This document shows, piece by piece, positions 34,628 to 43,727 of a stretch of 45,209 nt of DNA. Origin of the DNA: Candidatus Planktophila sp. Its GTDB lineage: Bacteria; Actinomycetota; Actinomycetes; Nanopelagicales; Nanopelagicaceae. The DNA lies in contig JAFMBT010000013.1 of assembly GCA_017858325.1 (NCBI GenBank), positions 1 through 45,209 of the forward strand, read 5' to 3'. The notes beneath the pieces are model-generated. The model was not told where the DNA came from. It searched no databases and saw nothing but the letters and a program-made list of their open reading frames with translations. Position 1 is the stretch's first letter. The number at the start of each line of letters is the position of its first letter. Both the position numbers and the translations under genes were made by a program.

Positions 34628-35483
34628 TTTTATCCTCATCTGTCTCATCTACAAGCACTACCGGGATATCAAATTCGTCGGTGATCTCAATTTCGCCACT
34701 TTCGGCCCCTGTCCAGCTGATTTGTAGCTCGCCCAAGGCGATCACTTGATTAAATCTCAGATTGCCTTGACGGTAGAGATCAAGGAGAGCGAGGAAGCGA
34801 GCCACCACGACCAGGGTTGATTCAGCTCCCAGGCAGAGGCTTCGAAAGCTCATGCTCTTAGCCTGGCGCAAGGCCTCAACCACAAGGCGAGATTGCTCGG
34901 TCACGCTCACCAATGGGTTATGGAGGTGCTCGATCGCTACGATCGGAGGAGTTTTCGGCGTCAGCACACGCTCAGCGATGGCAGCAAAGCGCTCAGCCCC
35001 AACGCCGATCAATACCTCGGGCAAAAGGGCGGCTAAGGCGGGATCAAGGGCTACAACTCGTGGGAAGGACTTGTCGGCCAAGTCGATCATCTCCTGGAAG
35101 GAGGCGGCGATCTCCTTAAAGGCTCGATACTGGAGCAATCGGGCGAAGAGGATGTCGCGCGCTTCCAGCAGTGCAAGGTCTTCTTCATCCTCGATCTCAC
35201 CGCTTGGCAGCAATCGCGCCGCCTTGAGATCCAAAAGTGTCGCTGCGACTACGAGGAACTCGGTCGCCTGATCCAGGCGCCAGCCCTCACCCGAAAGCTC
35301 AAGTGAGCGTATATAGGAGATAAATTCATCGGTGACCAGGCTCAGCGAAACCTCTGTGATATCAAGCTTATGTCGAGAAATTAGCTGAAGGAGCAGGTCA
35401 AAGGGTCCATCAAAGTTTGAAAGGTGGACGTTGAAGCCACTTTCAGGGGCAACCTGTTCAGCACTTTCTAAGGAGATATCCAC
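34620..35483 (-). CDS. scpA: Segregation and condensation protein A (kleisin)
   Basis: A 287-residue kleisin that bridges the SMC heads. The N-terminal FDGPFDLLLQLISRHKLDI is the family signature and the C-terminal winged helix (residues about 195-260) is present. The GTG at 35481-35483 follows TATCGT by 6 bases. Central and C-terminal parts are GC-rich (36 of 60 in 34861-34920), while the first 200 bases are nearer the window average. It is divergent from parA with 91 bp between starts. Confidence 0.93.
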   Translation of the reverse strand: MDISLESAEQVAPESGFNVHLSNFDGPFDLLLQLISRHKLDITEVSLSLVTDEFISYIRSLELSGEGWRLDQATEFLVVAATLLDLKAARLLPSGEIEDEEDLALLEARDILFARLLQYRAFKEIAASFQEMIDLADKSFPRVVALDPALAALLPEVLIGVGAERFAAIAERVLTPKTPPIVAIEHLHNPLVSVTEQSRLVVEALRQAKSMSFRSLCLGAESTLVVVARFLALLDLYRQGNLRFNQVIALGELQISWTGAESGEIEITDEFDIPVVLVDETDEDKNV

Positions 35484-35489
35484 GGGTGC

Positions 35490-35495
35490 ACGATA
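35490..35495 (-). promoter_or_regulatory. Putative -10 element for leaderless scpA mRNA
   Basis: TATCGT on the minus strand ends 6 bases before the GTG at 35483, without a Shine-Dalgarno. It is the same hexamer as for the RecB-like nuclease gene. Confidence 0.5.
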
Positions 35496-35516
35496 CTTCT
35501 TTTTATCGGGCCTTAC

Positions 35517-35546
35517 TTGCCGTCACACGCCCTCCGCGCGTAGAGT
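35517..35546 (+). promoter_or_regulatory. Putative parA promoter (-35 TTGCCG, 18, -10 TAGAGT)
   Basis: TTGCCG (35517-35522) and TAGAGT (35541-35546) are separated by 18 bases in the parA/scpA divergent gap. A transcript starting near 35553 would include an AGAGG Shine-Dalgarno 8 bases before the TTG start at 35575. Confidence 0.45.
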
Positions 35547-35574
35547 CTGCCTCAAGCAGAAAGAGGTTTCTCGA

Positions 35575-36459
35575 TTGAGCGCTATATCGACAAAAGATGA
35601 TGATGTGGTCACCACCGCCAGCCTCACCGGCGCTGCGGTCGCACAGTTTCCAGTGCCCGCACCGATCACTGAGCACGGCAACGCACGAATAATCTCTATC
35701 TTCAACCAAAAAGGTGGCGTTGGAAAGACAACAACCACAATCAACCTTGGCGCTGCCCTGGCAGAACTTGGCCGTCGTGTACTACTCGTTGATTTCGATC
35801 CGCAAGGCGGACTATCTCTCGGACTTGGCGTAAATGCACATGCACTTCCATTAGAAAATACTGTCTATCACGCACTCATGGATCCTGCAGCAGATATTCA
35901 ACAGATCGTTCTTAAGTCATCTGTCGCTGGCCTTGATTTTCTCCCGGCCAGCCGCGACCTTGGTGCTGCCGAATCTAAACTTCCATCGGAGATTGGTGGA
36001 CAACAATTTCTGAAGCGTGCACTAGCAACTCTCAAGGATGAATATGACGTCATCCTCATAGATTGCCAGCCAACCATGGGTCAGCTCACCGTCAACGCAC
36101 TCGTTGCGTCCCACGAAGTAATCGTTCCATTGCAGTGTGAATACTTTGCTCTTCATGGATTTATCGAATTGAGCGGCAATATCGAGAAGGTGAAAAACTT
36201 CCTTAACCCCGAACTCAGATTGATTGGAATCCTTGCAACTATGTACGATCGCAAGACTCTTCATAACCGTGAGGTTCTTAGCGCAATTCTCGAAAAGTAT
36301 CCCAATGATGTCTTCGATACCATCATTGCAAAGACCATCCGTTTCTCTGAAACAACTGTGGTCGGAGAGCCAATCACAAGTTACGCATCATCTTCAGGCG
36401 GCGCGGCGTCATATCGACGCCTTGCCCGCGAATTAATTGCACGAGGAGGAGCACGATGA
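35575..36459 (+). CDS. parA: ParA-family chromosome-partition ATPase
   Basis: A 294-residue ParA/MinD-type ATPase. The deviant Walker A KGGVGKTT is at residues 46-53, followed by LLVDFDPQGGLSLGLG (A') and the VILIDCQPTMGQLTV Walker B. There is no N-terminal DNA-binding domain, so it is the short type. The open frame extends to 35431, but that part overlaps scpA; the TTG at 35575 has AGAGG 8 bases upstream, and a GTG at codon 11 is an alternative. It corresponds to Rv1708 next to scpA, not to the ParA of the oriC-proximal parAB. It overlaps the RHH gene by 4 bp (ATGA). Confidence 0.92.
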   Translation: MSAISTKDDDVVTTASLTGAAVAQFPVPAPITEHGNARIISIFNQKGGVGKTTTTINLGAALAELGRRVLLVDFDPQGGLSLGLGVNAHALPLENTVYHALMDPAADIQQIVLKSSVAGLDFLPASRDLGAAESKLPSEIGGQQFLKRALATLKDEYDVILIDCQPTMGQLTVNALVASHEVIVPLQCEYFALHGFIELSGNIEKVKNFLNPELRLIGILATMYDRKTLHNREVLSAILEKYPNDVFDTIIAKTIRFSETTVVGEPITSYASSSGGAASYRRLARELIARGGAR

Positions 36460-36857
36460 CCCGCAGAGCCAGTTTGCCCGGAGCAGATGAGCTTTTTAAA
36501 CAGAATAGTCCTGCGCTCAGTGCAGTACGTGAAGTTCCAGTAGAGCCAACACCTGCTGTTACTACTCCCTCCGCGACACCAAAGGCGAAGAAGGGTGTGC
36601 GATCAATCCCCCGCCGCCGAGTTGTAAGCGTTGATAAATCACCTTCAGGACGTGAACGTCACGATGAAAAAATTACGGTTTATCTATCACCGGATGAGCT
36701 CTTCGATTTAGATCAGGCACGTCTTTCACTCAGAGGAGATCTCGGTCTTGCCGTTGACCGCGGCCGTATTGTTCGCGAATCTATCGCAGTAATAATTGCT
36801 GATCTCGAGCAAAAGGGTGATCAAAGTATTCTTGCGCGACGTCTTCGCGGAGTCTAA
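36456..36857 (+). CDS. Ribbon-helix-helix-like DNA-binding partner of ParA
   Basis: A 133-residue protein with a Pro/Ala-rich, basic first half (about 20-70) and a C-terminal ribbon-helix-helix pattern. A beta strand KITVYLS at about 72-78 is followed by helix PDELFDLDQARLSL and a second helix DRGRIVRESIAVIIADLEQ at about 101-119. This fits Arc/MetJ-type DNA binding. It is translationally coupled to parA, so it may be a ParB-like centromere-binding partner; that role is inferred from position and fold, not demonstrated. It ends 3 bp before the convergent xerD stop. Confidence 0.75.
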   Translation: MTRRASLPGADELFKQNSPALSAVREVPVEPTPAVTTPSATPKAKKGVRSIPRRRVVSVDKSPSGRERHDEKITVYLSPDELFDLDQARLSLRGDLGLAVDRGRIVRESIAVIIADLEQKGDQSILARRLRGV

Positions 36858-36860
36858 TAC

Positions 36861-37784
36861 TTATTGCGCTCTCGGATGAGCGCTGGCATAGCTCTGACGT
36901 AATCGATCTATAGTGACAAGAGTGTAAATCTGAGTCGTCGTCACCGAAGAGTGGCCCAGTAGCTCCTGCACTACGCGAATGTCAGCTCCGCCATCGAGTA
37001 GGTGTGTCGCATATGAATGTCGAAGCGCGTGGGGGCTCACCTTATTTTCAAGTCCGCACGCCTTCGCTGCTTCACTGACAATCGACCAAGCGCTCTGCCT
37101 TGAGATTCGTCCACCGCGTGAATTCAAAAAGAGAGCCCCATCGTCACGGTGCGCGCGAGCAGCTAAGGCCGGACGCAACCGCACAAGATAATTATCGAGG
37201 GCCTGTAGTGCAAAGCTTCCGATAGGAACGATTCTCTCCTTGGAGCCCTTACCGCGAAGCTTGATTGTTTGAATAGTCTCATCGTCACTGGTGATCTTCG
37301 CAAGATCGCTGAGATTTACTCCGATGATTTCAGATACTCGGCCGCCAGTTGAGTAGAGCAGTTCAACAAGGGCAATATCACGCAACGAATGTGCACTACT
37401 TAAAGATCCCGAGCTACTGATCAGCTGTGTGATCTCATCGATCGATAACGCCTTGGGTAACTTCCTAGCGATACGGTGAGAAGTAATCTCCCCCGTTGGA
37501 AGGTTAAGAGAGAACTCTCTAGCAAGATAGATGAGGAAAGATTTCACTGTCGAATTAGTGCGATTGATACTAGATACTGCCAGAGAGCGAACGCGTAGCG
37601 ATACCTCAAAGTCAATCAACGTTTGAGCAGTTATACTCTCCAGACCAATGTTTTTCTCTTCTAGATAGGCGAGAAAGTAGGAAAGATCTCGCGTGTAGGA
37701 AGAAATCGTATTTTCAGAAAGCCCGCGTTCGACGCGCAAATGATCTATAAATGACGAACGTGCGTCTCTACCCTTGTGATTCAA
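36861..37784 (-). CDS. xerD: Tyrosine recombinase XerD
   Basis: A 307-residue integrase-family recombinase that resolves chromosome dimers at dif together with XerC. Catalytic residues are all visible: Arg149, Lys179, His252 and Arg255 (HALRHS), His278 (LGHSS) and the nucleophile Tyr287 (IYTLV). The N-terminal SAM-like domain (about 10-95) starts [20 protein letters not shown]. The start is TTG at 37782-37784, overlapping pyrG by 17 bp; no ATG or GTG start is near, and the Shine-Dalgarno is weak. It is a chromosomal housekeeping XerD, not a phage or integron enzyme, because its context matches Rv1701. Confidence 0.93.
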   Translation of the reverse strand: MNHKGRDARSSFIDHLRVERGLSENTISSYTRDLSYFLAYLEEKNIGLESITAQTLIDFEVSLRVRSLAVSSINRTNSTVKSFLIYLAREFSLNLPTGEITSHRIARKLPKALSIDEITQLISSSGSLSSAHSLRDIALVELLYSTGGRVSEIIGVNLSDLAKITSDDETIQTIKLRGKGSKERIVPIGSFALQALDNYLVRLRPALAARAHRDDGALFLNSRGGRISRQSAWSIVSEAAKACGLENKVSPHALRHSYATHLLDGGADIRVVQELLGHSSVTTTQIYTLVTIDRLRQSYASAHPRAQ

Positions 37785-39402
37785 TTGCGGCCTGGATTAA
37801 TCCGATAAATAGCGGGTGTGGCCTCGTTGGGCGAGATCTCAACTCAGGATGTGCTTGCGTGCCCACATAATATGGATGCACTGCCTTCGGCAACTCAACA
37901 AACTCCACGAGATCTAACTCAACGTTAAGCCCGGAAAAAACGAGACCAGCCTCTGTTATCGCCTTGCGATATTCATTGTTCACTTCATAACGATGTCGGT
38001 GGCGCTCAGAGATAGAGGTTGAGTTGTACACCTGCGACACTATCGATCCAGGTAAGAGTTCTGCTTGATAGAGGCCAAGGCGCATAGTTCCGCCCATATC
38101 AGCATCTCCTGCGATTACATCCTCTTGACCAGCCATTGTTGCGATCACGTGTGATCCATTATCTGGATCAAATTCGGCAGAATTGGCATCTTTAATTCCA
38201 GCTAGGCTACGTGACGCTTCGATCACCATACATTGCAAACCTAGACAAAGTCCTAGCGTTGGAATCTTCTTTTCGCGGGCGTATGTGAGAGCTCCCAGTT
38301 TTCCCTCAATACCGCGAATACCGAATCCACCAGGAACACAGATGGCATCAACTCCCGAAAGGGCAGCTTCTGCTCCTGCTGGAGTTGCACACTGATCGCT
38401 GGGAACCCAAACCAATTCAATCTTCGCATTATTGGCAAAGCCACCTGCCCGCAGAGCTTCACAAACGGAGAGGTATGCATCTGGAAGATCAATATATTTT
38501 CCAACGAGAGCAACTTTAACGTGATGCTTTGGCTGATGAACTTTACCCAGGAGATCATCCCATTCTCCCCATACGACGTCATGACCTCCTAAGCTAAGGC
38601 GATCTACAACATACTTATCTAAACCTTCGCTAAATAAAACTTTCGGGATATCGTAGATACTCGGTGCATCCACCGCTGCGACAACTGCCTCAACATCCAC
38701 GTCACACATCAATGAGATCTTCTTCTTAATTGAATCCGGAATAGGTCGGTCAGATCTGAGAACTACAGCATCAGGTGCAATACCAATACTACGAAGGGCA
38801 GCAACGCTGTGTTGAGTTGGTTTTGTCTTTAACTCCCCAGAAGGTCCAATGTAGGGAACAAGGGAGATATGAAGATAGAAAACGTTGTCGCGACCCACTT
38901 CTTGACGTAATTGACGCGCCGCCTCAAGAAAAGGTTGTGACTCAATATCTCCAACAGTCCCGCCAATTTCGGTGATGACAACATCAATATCCGGTGCCGC
39001 CATTGCGCGAATTCGCTCTTTAATCTCATTGGTAATGTGAGGAATCACTTGAACAGTTTCACCTAAGTACTCGCCGCGTCTTTCACGAGCGATGACACGT
39101 GAATAGACCTGTCCTGTGGTGACATTTGCCGAACCATGAAGATTGCGATCGAGAAAACGTTCGTAATGGCCGATATCTAAATCTGTCTCAGAACCGTCAT
39201 CGGTAACAAAGACTTCACCGTGCTGAAAAGGGTTCATCGTCCCTGGATCAACGTTGAGATAGGGATCAAGTTTCTGCATTGTTACCCGGATGCCGCGTGA
39301 AACCAAGAGCCTTCCAAGGCTAGATGCTGTGAGTCCTTTGCCTAAACTTGAGGCGACTCCCCCAGTAACGAAAATATGCTTAGTTACATGCACTTGGCCC
39401 AT
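37768..39402 (-). CDS. pyrG: CTP synthase
   Basis: A 544-residue glutamine-hydrolysing CTP synthase. The N-terminal amidoligase domain begins [16 protein letters not shown] and includes the [13 protein letters not shown] block; the class I glutaminase domain has its nucleophile Cys386 in LCLGLQC and the His/Glu of QAHPE. The ATG at 39400-39402 is used; an in-frame TTG lies three codons upstream. TAGGTT ends 8 bases before the ATG. It lies between recN and xerD as in M. tuberculosis (Rv1699), although the Rv1697, Rv1698 and NUDIX genes found there are absent here. Confidence 0.97.
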   Translation of the reverse strand: MGQVHVTKHIFVTGGVASSLGKGLTASSLGRLLVSRGIRVTMQKLDPYLNVDPGTMNPFQHGEVFVTDDGSETDLDIGHYERFLDRNLHGSANVTTGQVYSRVIARERRGEYLGETVQVIPHITNEIKERIRAMAAPDIDVVITEIGGTVGDIESQPFLEAARQLRQEVGRDNVFYLHISLVPYIGPSGELKTKPTQHSVAALRSIGIAPDAVVLRSDRPIPDSIKKKISLMCDVDVEAVVAAVDAPSIYDIPKVLFSEGLDKYVVDRLSLGGHDVVWGEWDDLLGKVHQPKHHVKVALVGKYIDLPDAYLSVCEALRAGGFANNAKIELVWVPSDQCATPAGAEAALSGVDAICVPGGFGIRGIEGKLGALTYAREKKIPTLGLCLGLQCMVIEASRSLAGIKDANSAEFDPDNGSHVIATMAGQEDVIAGDADMGGTMRLGLYQAELLPGSIVSQVYNSTSISERHRHRYEVNNEYRKAITEAGLVFSGLNVELDLVEFVELPKAVHPYYVGTQAHPELRSRPTRPHPLFIGLIQAAIESQG

Positions 39403-39427
39403 GGAAGACAAACCTATCAGTAAATTG

Positions 39428-41152
39428 CTACTGATTACGTAAGGCTAGGAGCTCACTCGCGTGTTCTTGAGCGCTGAGCGATTCATCAAGACCTGCCAGC
39501 ATGCGCGCGATCTCACCCACGCGGCCTTGATCAGTGAGTTCAGTGACGCCGGAGGCGACAATCTGACCATCACTATCTTTAGCAACTACAAAATGGCGAT
39601 CGGCCCACGCGGCTACCTGCGGCAAATGTGTCACCACTATGACCTGTGCATGTTGTGAAAGTGCATGCAATCTGCGACCCACTTCGATTGCTGCCTTTCC
39701 ACCAACCCCTGCATCGACCTCATCAAAAATGTATGTACCGACGGGTGCTGAGGCAGCAATAACAACTTCTAGGGCGAGCATGATGCGGGACATTTCACCG
39801 CCAGATGCACCTTTACCCAGACCAACTTTGGGAGCATCACGATGGCCTTGTATCGACATCGTCACTTCATCACAACCAGTGGTTGTGAAATCACTCTCCT
39901 TGAGCGCTCCGGTGTAATCAACTGTAAGTACATCTGCATGAAAAATTGTATGAGGCATTGATAGTGCGGAAATTTCCTTTGTCACGAGTGCACTCAAATT
40001 TTTTGCTGCCTTTACTCTCTCGCTACTGACTTCTTGTGCCGCAACGAGAAGCTGTGCCTTAATGTCAAAGAGTTCTTTCTCGATCGCCGAGATCCGTTCC
40101 TGACCACCAGAAAGATCGGCAATAGTCTCCTTGGCATTCTTTACACGGATAGCAATCAGCGCCATCTCTTCATCAACAGATCCTGCGCCTCCCCATTTCT
40201 TCACAAAACTAGCGATAGTGGCCTTACGTTCATTGAGGAAATCAAGGCGCTTCGGATCTGCTTCTAGGCTAGCGAGATAAGAAGCAAGTGAGCCATGCGC
40301 ATCATCAATGAGGAAGAAGCTCTCAGCGATCGATGATGAAATTTCATCGAGAGCAGGGTCCTTCTCCTTGGCGTTCTCTAGGAACTTTCGTACCGTTCCT
40401 AGGACGGTAAGTGCGCCGGAGTCTTCATCACCAAGTGCTTGTAAAGCGCCAGCTGCTGCAACACCTAAATCTTCAACGCTGGCCAGTTTTCGAATCTCAT
40501 CCTCAATCGCTGCGTACTCATCTCGAACTGGCTTAAGTGATGACCATTGCTGAGTGAGCGCTTCGAGAGAGGCTATCTGGCTATCGCGTTCTGATGCGTG
40601 GCTTAGCAGTGACTTTAACTTTGCCTTCAACTCGTTGTATTGCTGAAAAATCTCTAAGTAGATAGTTAACTTTTGATGCAACGGTACGCCAGCAAATAAA
40701 TCTAAAAGCTCCCGTTGCCTGGCGCTCTTTACGATATGCGAATTGGCAGATTGTCCGTGTATTGCAATCAGTGGCTCTGTAATCTCACTCAGCGCTGAAG
40801 CAGTAACCGTCGTTCCAGATGCGGTCGCCTTGCTCTTTCCATCGTTATTGACAGTTCGAGAGAGAATAATTGATCCATCCTCAATAAACCCGCCACGATC
40901 TTCTATCGTCGCTCTCAAAGATTCGGGAATCGAAAAAGTTGCAGATGCGACGAGTCGCTCACTCCCATGGCGAACGAGAGCGCTATCTGATTTTGAACCA
41001 AGTAATAGAGAGAGAGCGGTAAGAATCATTGTCTTCCCTGCGCCAGTCTCACCGGTGAGCACATTGAGCCCTTTGCTGAGTTCAAGTGAGCTTGAATCAA
41101 TGATCCCTAAGTTTCGAATCGATATCTCTTCTAGATAGGAGCGTTCACTCAC
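39428..41152 (-). CDS. recN: DNA repair protein RecN
   Basis: A 574-residue SMC-like ATPase of recombination repair. Walker A GETGAGKT at about 34-41, a coiled-coil middle (residues about 160-370), the ABC signature [19 protein letters not shown], and Walker [13 protein letters not shown] are present. The second of two adjacent GTG codons (41150-41152) is used because AAGGA lies 7 bases upstream; the first is at 41155. It overlaps nadK by 8 bp. Standard position between nadK and pyrG. It is a likely target of the PafBC damage response in such bacteria, though no site was identified. Confidence 0.95.
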   Translation of the reverse strand: MSERSYLEEISIRNLGIIDSSSLELSKGLNVLTGETGAGKTMILTALSLLLGSKSDSALVRHGSERLVASATFSIPESLRATIEDRGGFIEDGSIILSRTVNNDGKSKATASGTTVTASALSEITEPLIAIHGQSANSHIVKSARQRELLDLFAGVPLHQKLTIYLEIFQQYNELKAKLKSLLSHASERDSQIASLEALTQQWSSLKPVRDEYAAIEDEIRKLASVEDLGVAAAGALQALGDEDSGALTVLGTVRKFLENAKEKDPALDEISSSIAESFFLIDDAHGSLASYLASLEADPKRLDFLNERKATIASFVKKWGGAGSVDEEMALIAIRVKNAKETIADLSGGQERISAIEKELFDIKAQLLVAAQEVSSERVKAAKNLSALVTKEISALSMPHTIFHADVLTVDYTGALKESDFTTTGCDEVTMSIQGHRDAPKVGLGKGASGGEMSRIMLALEVVIAASAPVGTYIFDEVDAGVGGKAAIEVGRRLHALSQHAQVIVVTHLPQVAAWADRHFVVAKDSDGQIVASGVTELTDQGRVGEIARMLAGLDESLSAQEHASELLALRNQ

Positions 41153-42002
41153 CACGCCATCCTTCGACTGGTAACTTAAATTTTGCCACGAGACGATCTG
41201 TAAAGAGTGTCTGCTTCACATGTGCGAGCAATACATCCGTTGCGCCACCAGTGATATGCACTCGGTCGCCTTCGGCAAGATCAAACTCTCGCAGCGCATC
41301 AGCAGAGAGAGTTGCTTTTACAGATTCTATTTCAACGACAATTTCAGATTGTGGCGAAATCACCATAGGGCGAGCAAAGAGGGCGTGGGCACTTATAGGT
41401 AGAAGCACTACCGCATCAAGATTTGGCCACAAAATAGGGCCGCCAGCCGAAAATGCATATGCCGTTGATCCTGTCGGTGTGGCTGCAATGAGACCATCAC
41501 AACCCCAACGCGAGAGGGGGCGATGATCTACTTGAACAAGTAACTCGACCATGGTGCTCTCAGTTCGCGCGATCGTGACTTCATTGAGAGCCCAACCCGA
41601 AGTGATCTCGCTACCTTTCCTATCCACTGAATAACTAAGAAGCATTCGAGGATCAATGGTGTAGCTCTTATCAATAATACTTGCAGCAACAGTGTCGAAA
41701 GAGAGCTTTTCAACCTCTGCCATAAACCCTACGTGACCAAGATTAACGCCGAGTAATGGAATTCCACGAGCACTTGAGATCTCAGCTCCGCGCAAGATAG
41801 TTCCATCTCCACCCAAAACAATTACTATTTCGGCTTCAGGAAGTTCTTCCACCGCTACCTTCTGAAGTCCGTTGATAGTTACATCAGATGCGGTAGAGCA
41901 TAAGAAATCTGCTTTTTTAAGCAATGAGGTCAATATGGTTGCCGCTTTCACCGCTTCATCGCGAGTAGAATTGATAACAAGTATCGCGCTGCGAGAATTC
42001 AT
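41145..42002 (-). CDS. nadK: NAD kinase
   Basis: A 285-residue NAD+ kinase making NADP+. The nucleotide-binding GGDGT is at residues 64-68, with NLGHVGF, ALNEV and TPTGSTAYAFSAGGP also present. Its ATG shares one base with the tlyA stop (TAATG), so the two are coupled. It completes the usual tlyA-nadK-recN group. Confidence 0.96.
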   Translation of the reverse strand: MNSRSAILVINSTRDEAVKAATILTSLLKKADFLCSTASDVTINGLQKVAVEELPEAEIVIVLGGDGTILRGAEISSARGIPLLGVNLGHVGFMAEVEKLSFDTVAASIIDKSYTIDPRMLLSYSVDRKGSEITSGWALNEVTIARTESTMVELLVQVDHRPLSRWGCDGLIAATPTGSTAYAFSAGGPILWPNLDAVVLLPISAHALFARPMVISPQSEIVVEIESVKATLSADALREFDLAEGDRVHITGGATDVLLAHVKQTLFTDRLVAKFKLPVEGWRGE

Positions 42003-42790
42003 TATGCGGGTCCCTTCTCAATTGCGATGTCGAGTTCAACTTCACTAATTGCCGCAGCGCCTCGTCTTAACCATAGGAAGTATTCAACATTACCCGCCGG
42101 CCCCGGTAATGGGCTCGCTGCTATTCCCATTGTGCCAAGTCCGACATCGTATGCCGATTGTGCAACATCTAAGACTGCGCTGCGCCTGAGCGCTGGATCG
42201 CGAACAACACCGCCTGCGCCAAGGCGCTCTCTGCCCACTTCGAATTGAGGTTTGACCATAAGAAGAAAATCCGCGGATGGTTTTGAGACAGCAGCGAGAG
42301 CGGGAAGTACAAGTGAGAGGGAGATAAATGAGAGATCTGCAACAACGATATCAACGTCATCACCGACCATTTCACCGGTGAGATGGCGGATATTAGTGCG
42401 ATCTAAAATCACAACCTTTTCGTTACTGCGTAGCTCCCACGCTAACTGACCGTAGCCAACATCAACGGCTATCACTTTTCGAGCGCCTCTTCGCAAAAGC
42501 ACATCGGTAAAGCCGCCTGTCGACGCACCTGCATCAAGACAGACTTTTCCTTCGATAGCCACTTCGGTGAAAACATCTAACGCTCCGGCTAATTTATGTC
42601 CTCCCCGGGAAACAAAGTCATCACGCTTACCCGAAAGAACTATCGATGTCTGCGTATCTACTTGGGTTGCCGGCTTTGTTGCAGGAATTCCATTGACCAA
42701 CACTGATCGAGATTCAATAAGATCTGCCGCTTGTTCGCGAGAGCGCGCTAGTTCACGACGAACAAGCTCTGCATCAAGTCGGGTCTTCAT
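42002..42790 (-). CDS. tlyA: TlyA-family 2'-O-rRNA methyltransferase
   Basis: A 262-residue protein with an N-terminal S4 domain (about 3-60) and an FtsJ/RrmJ-type SAM-binding domain, DAGASTGGF at residues 86-94. TlyA methylates 16S rRNA C1409 and 23S rRNA C1920 in mycobacteria. Full length, ATG start. It is the first gene of the tlyA-nadK-recN run and lies 44 bp downstream of the small 58-residue gene. Confidence 0.93.
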   Translation of the reverse strand: MKTRLDAELVRRELARSREQAADLIESRSVLVNGIPATKPATQVDTQTSIVLSGKRDDFVSRGGHKLAGALDVFTEVAIEGKVCLDAGASTGGFTDVLLRRGARKVIAVDVGYGQLAWELRSNEKVVILDRTNIRHLTGEMVGDDVDIVVADLSFISLSLVLPALAAVSKPSADFLLMVKPQFEVGRERLGAGGVVRDPALRRSAVLDVAQSAYDVGLGTMGIAASPLPGPAGNVEYFLWLRRGAAAISEVELDIAIEKGPA

Positions 42791-42834
42791 TGCTTATTCT
42801 CTCTCTTTACTTCTGCTGTGGCCTTGATCTGAAC

Positions 42835-43011
42835 TTAGAGACCATCGATAGTCGAAAGTTCTTCTTGCAATTTGCCGTGGAGCGCCTCAAACCTTACTGA
42901 GTGCTCGTTCAGATCACTCGAATCGATATCTGCAAGCTCTGCTTTAACCTCTTCGACTAGGGTGAGGTCGCCACCATCAATCTCTCTGCCCTCTTCTTGA
43001 AAATCACTCAT
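42835..43011 (-). CDS. Conserved small acidic protein, 58 residues
   Basis: The ATG at 43009-43011 opens a 58-codon frame ending TAA at 42835-42837. The peptide is acidic and probably helical (start MSDFQEEGREIDGG, later SVRFEALHGKLQEELSTIDG). It overlaps the upstream gene stop by 4 bases (ATGA), strong evidence for translation. Actinobacteria carry a similarly small protein before tlyA (Rv1693 in M. tuberculosis, also about 58 residues), with an EHV..FE.VH..L pattern this sequence resembles. Function unknown. Confidence 0.7.
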   Translation of the reverse strand: MSDFQEEGREIDGGDLTLVEEVKAELADIDSSDLNEHSVRFEALHGKLQEELSTIDGL

Positions 43012-43316
43012 TTCTTAGCCACCTTCTTCTTTGCCGGTGCAGACTTCTTTGCCGGTGCAGACTTCTTTGCCGGTGCAGACTTCTTTGCCGGTGCTACTGC
43101 GTCAACGCGAGCAACGAGGCGATTAAATTCTTCTCGCTTAACAAAACCCATCTTGAGAACTGTCGCCTCTACCTCATCATGAATCTTCGCCTTCAAAGAA
43201 TCAGCGCTCTCTCGCGCCCAGGTGTTTATAGCAGCGGCAACCTCTTGTGGACTTTTCTCACCATCAGAGAGCTTGGTGAGATACGTCTTGAGGGATGTAA
43301 ATAAATCCGTTGTCAT
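43008..43316 (-). CDS. Short coiled-coil protein with Lys/Ala-rich repeat tail
   Basis: A 102-residue protein. Residues 1-72 form amphipathic helices ending in GFVKREEFNRLVARVD, which resembles the accessory UbiK/BMFP or phasin-like helical proteins. Residues 75-102 are a basic tail of SAPAKK units followed by KKVAKK, like histone H1 or HU tails. The tail could bind nucleic acid or granules; no specific function is known. ATG at 43314-43316. It is coupled to the 58-residue gene by a 4-base overlap. Confidence 0.7.
   Translation of the reverse strand: MTTDLFTSLKTYLTKLSDGEKSPQEVAAAINTWARESADSLKAKIHDEVEATVLKMGFVKREEFNRLVARVDAVAPAKKSAPAKKSAPAKKSAPAKKKVAKK
43027..43095 (-). repeat. 18-bp tandem repeat encoding SAPAKK units
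   Basis: The + strand unit TTCTTTGCCGGTGCAGAC starts at 43027, 43045 and 43063, with a partial fourth unit from 43081. It is an exact tandem repeat inside the Lys/Ala tail, and exact copies suggest recent expansion by slippage. Copy number may vary between strains. Confidence 0.9.
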
Positions 43317-43382
43317 GAAATACCCTTCCAGGTAAGTACTGAGAGGAAGTAGCGAAGTCCACTACCTACTCCCCTAGAGTAT

Positions 43383-43727
43383 CTACAATCGTGAGATCTC
43401 GGCGGCCTCAACTTGCCAGCGACTTGCAACTCCCGCGGGCCCCGACCAAAAACGACGATGGATCGCTCCAGTGATCTCCACCCACTCGCCCTCCTTGAGG
43501 GTCAATGCGCTACGGCGCATCTTCGAACTCCACGCCGCAACATCGAGTGTATCTACACCACCGCGTTCGGCCCGGGAAACAATAAGTCGGAACTCAACCA
43601 CTTTATCTCCGCTCGGGAGCTCTTTCTCGATCGCTGGGGCTGAAACTCTCCCGCGTAATAAAAGATCATTGAGTGAATAATCAAGTTCGGTATCGTCAAT
43701 CTTCTTAGCAACTTTAGTTGATGACAT
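43383..43727 (-). CDS. Single-stranded-DNA-binding-like OB-fold protein
   Basis: A 114-residue protein resembling the short actinobacterial SSB-like family: LNDLLLRGRVSAPAIEKELP, then FRLIVSR, VDTLDVAAWSSKMRRSALTL and VEITGAIHRRFW. This is one OB fold with no acidic SSB C-terminal tail, so it differs from the main SSB that recruits repair enzymes. It could bind ssDNA or RNA; the role is not established. ATG at 43725-43727 with a GAGGG Shine-Dalgarno 6 bases upstream. Confidence 0.78.
   Translation of the reverse strand: MSSTKVAKKIDDTELDYSLNDLLLRGRVSAPAIEKELPSGDKVVEFRLIVSRAERGGVDTLDVAAWSSKMRRSALTLKEGEWVEITGAIHRRFWSGPAGVASRWQVEAAEISRL

Noticed and set aside
35431-35574. Longer parA N-terminus
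   Set aside because: It overlaps the scpA start and its promoter region; the TTG at 35575 has a Shine-Dalgarno and a promoter upstream.
36861-37784. Tyrosine recombinase considered as a mobile-element integrase
   Set aside because: All features and the pyrG neighbourhood fit housekeeping XerD; no attachment sites or phage genes seen.
43027-43095. Tandem repeat considered as a CRISPR array
   Set aside because: Units are 18 bp, contiguous without spacers and in frame within a coding sequence; no cas genes are near.
42997-43182. Plus-strand frame with FFAGAD repeats
   Set aside because: It is the complement of the SAPAKK repeat in the real minus-strand gene.
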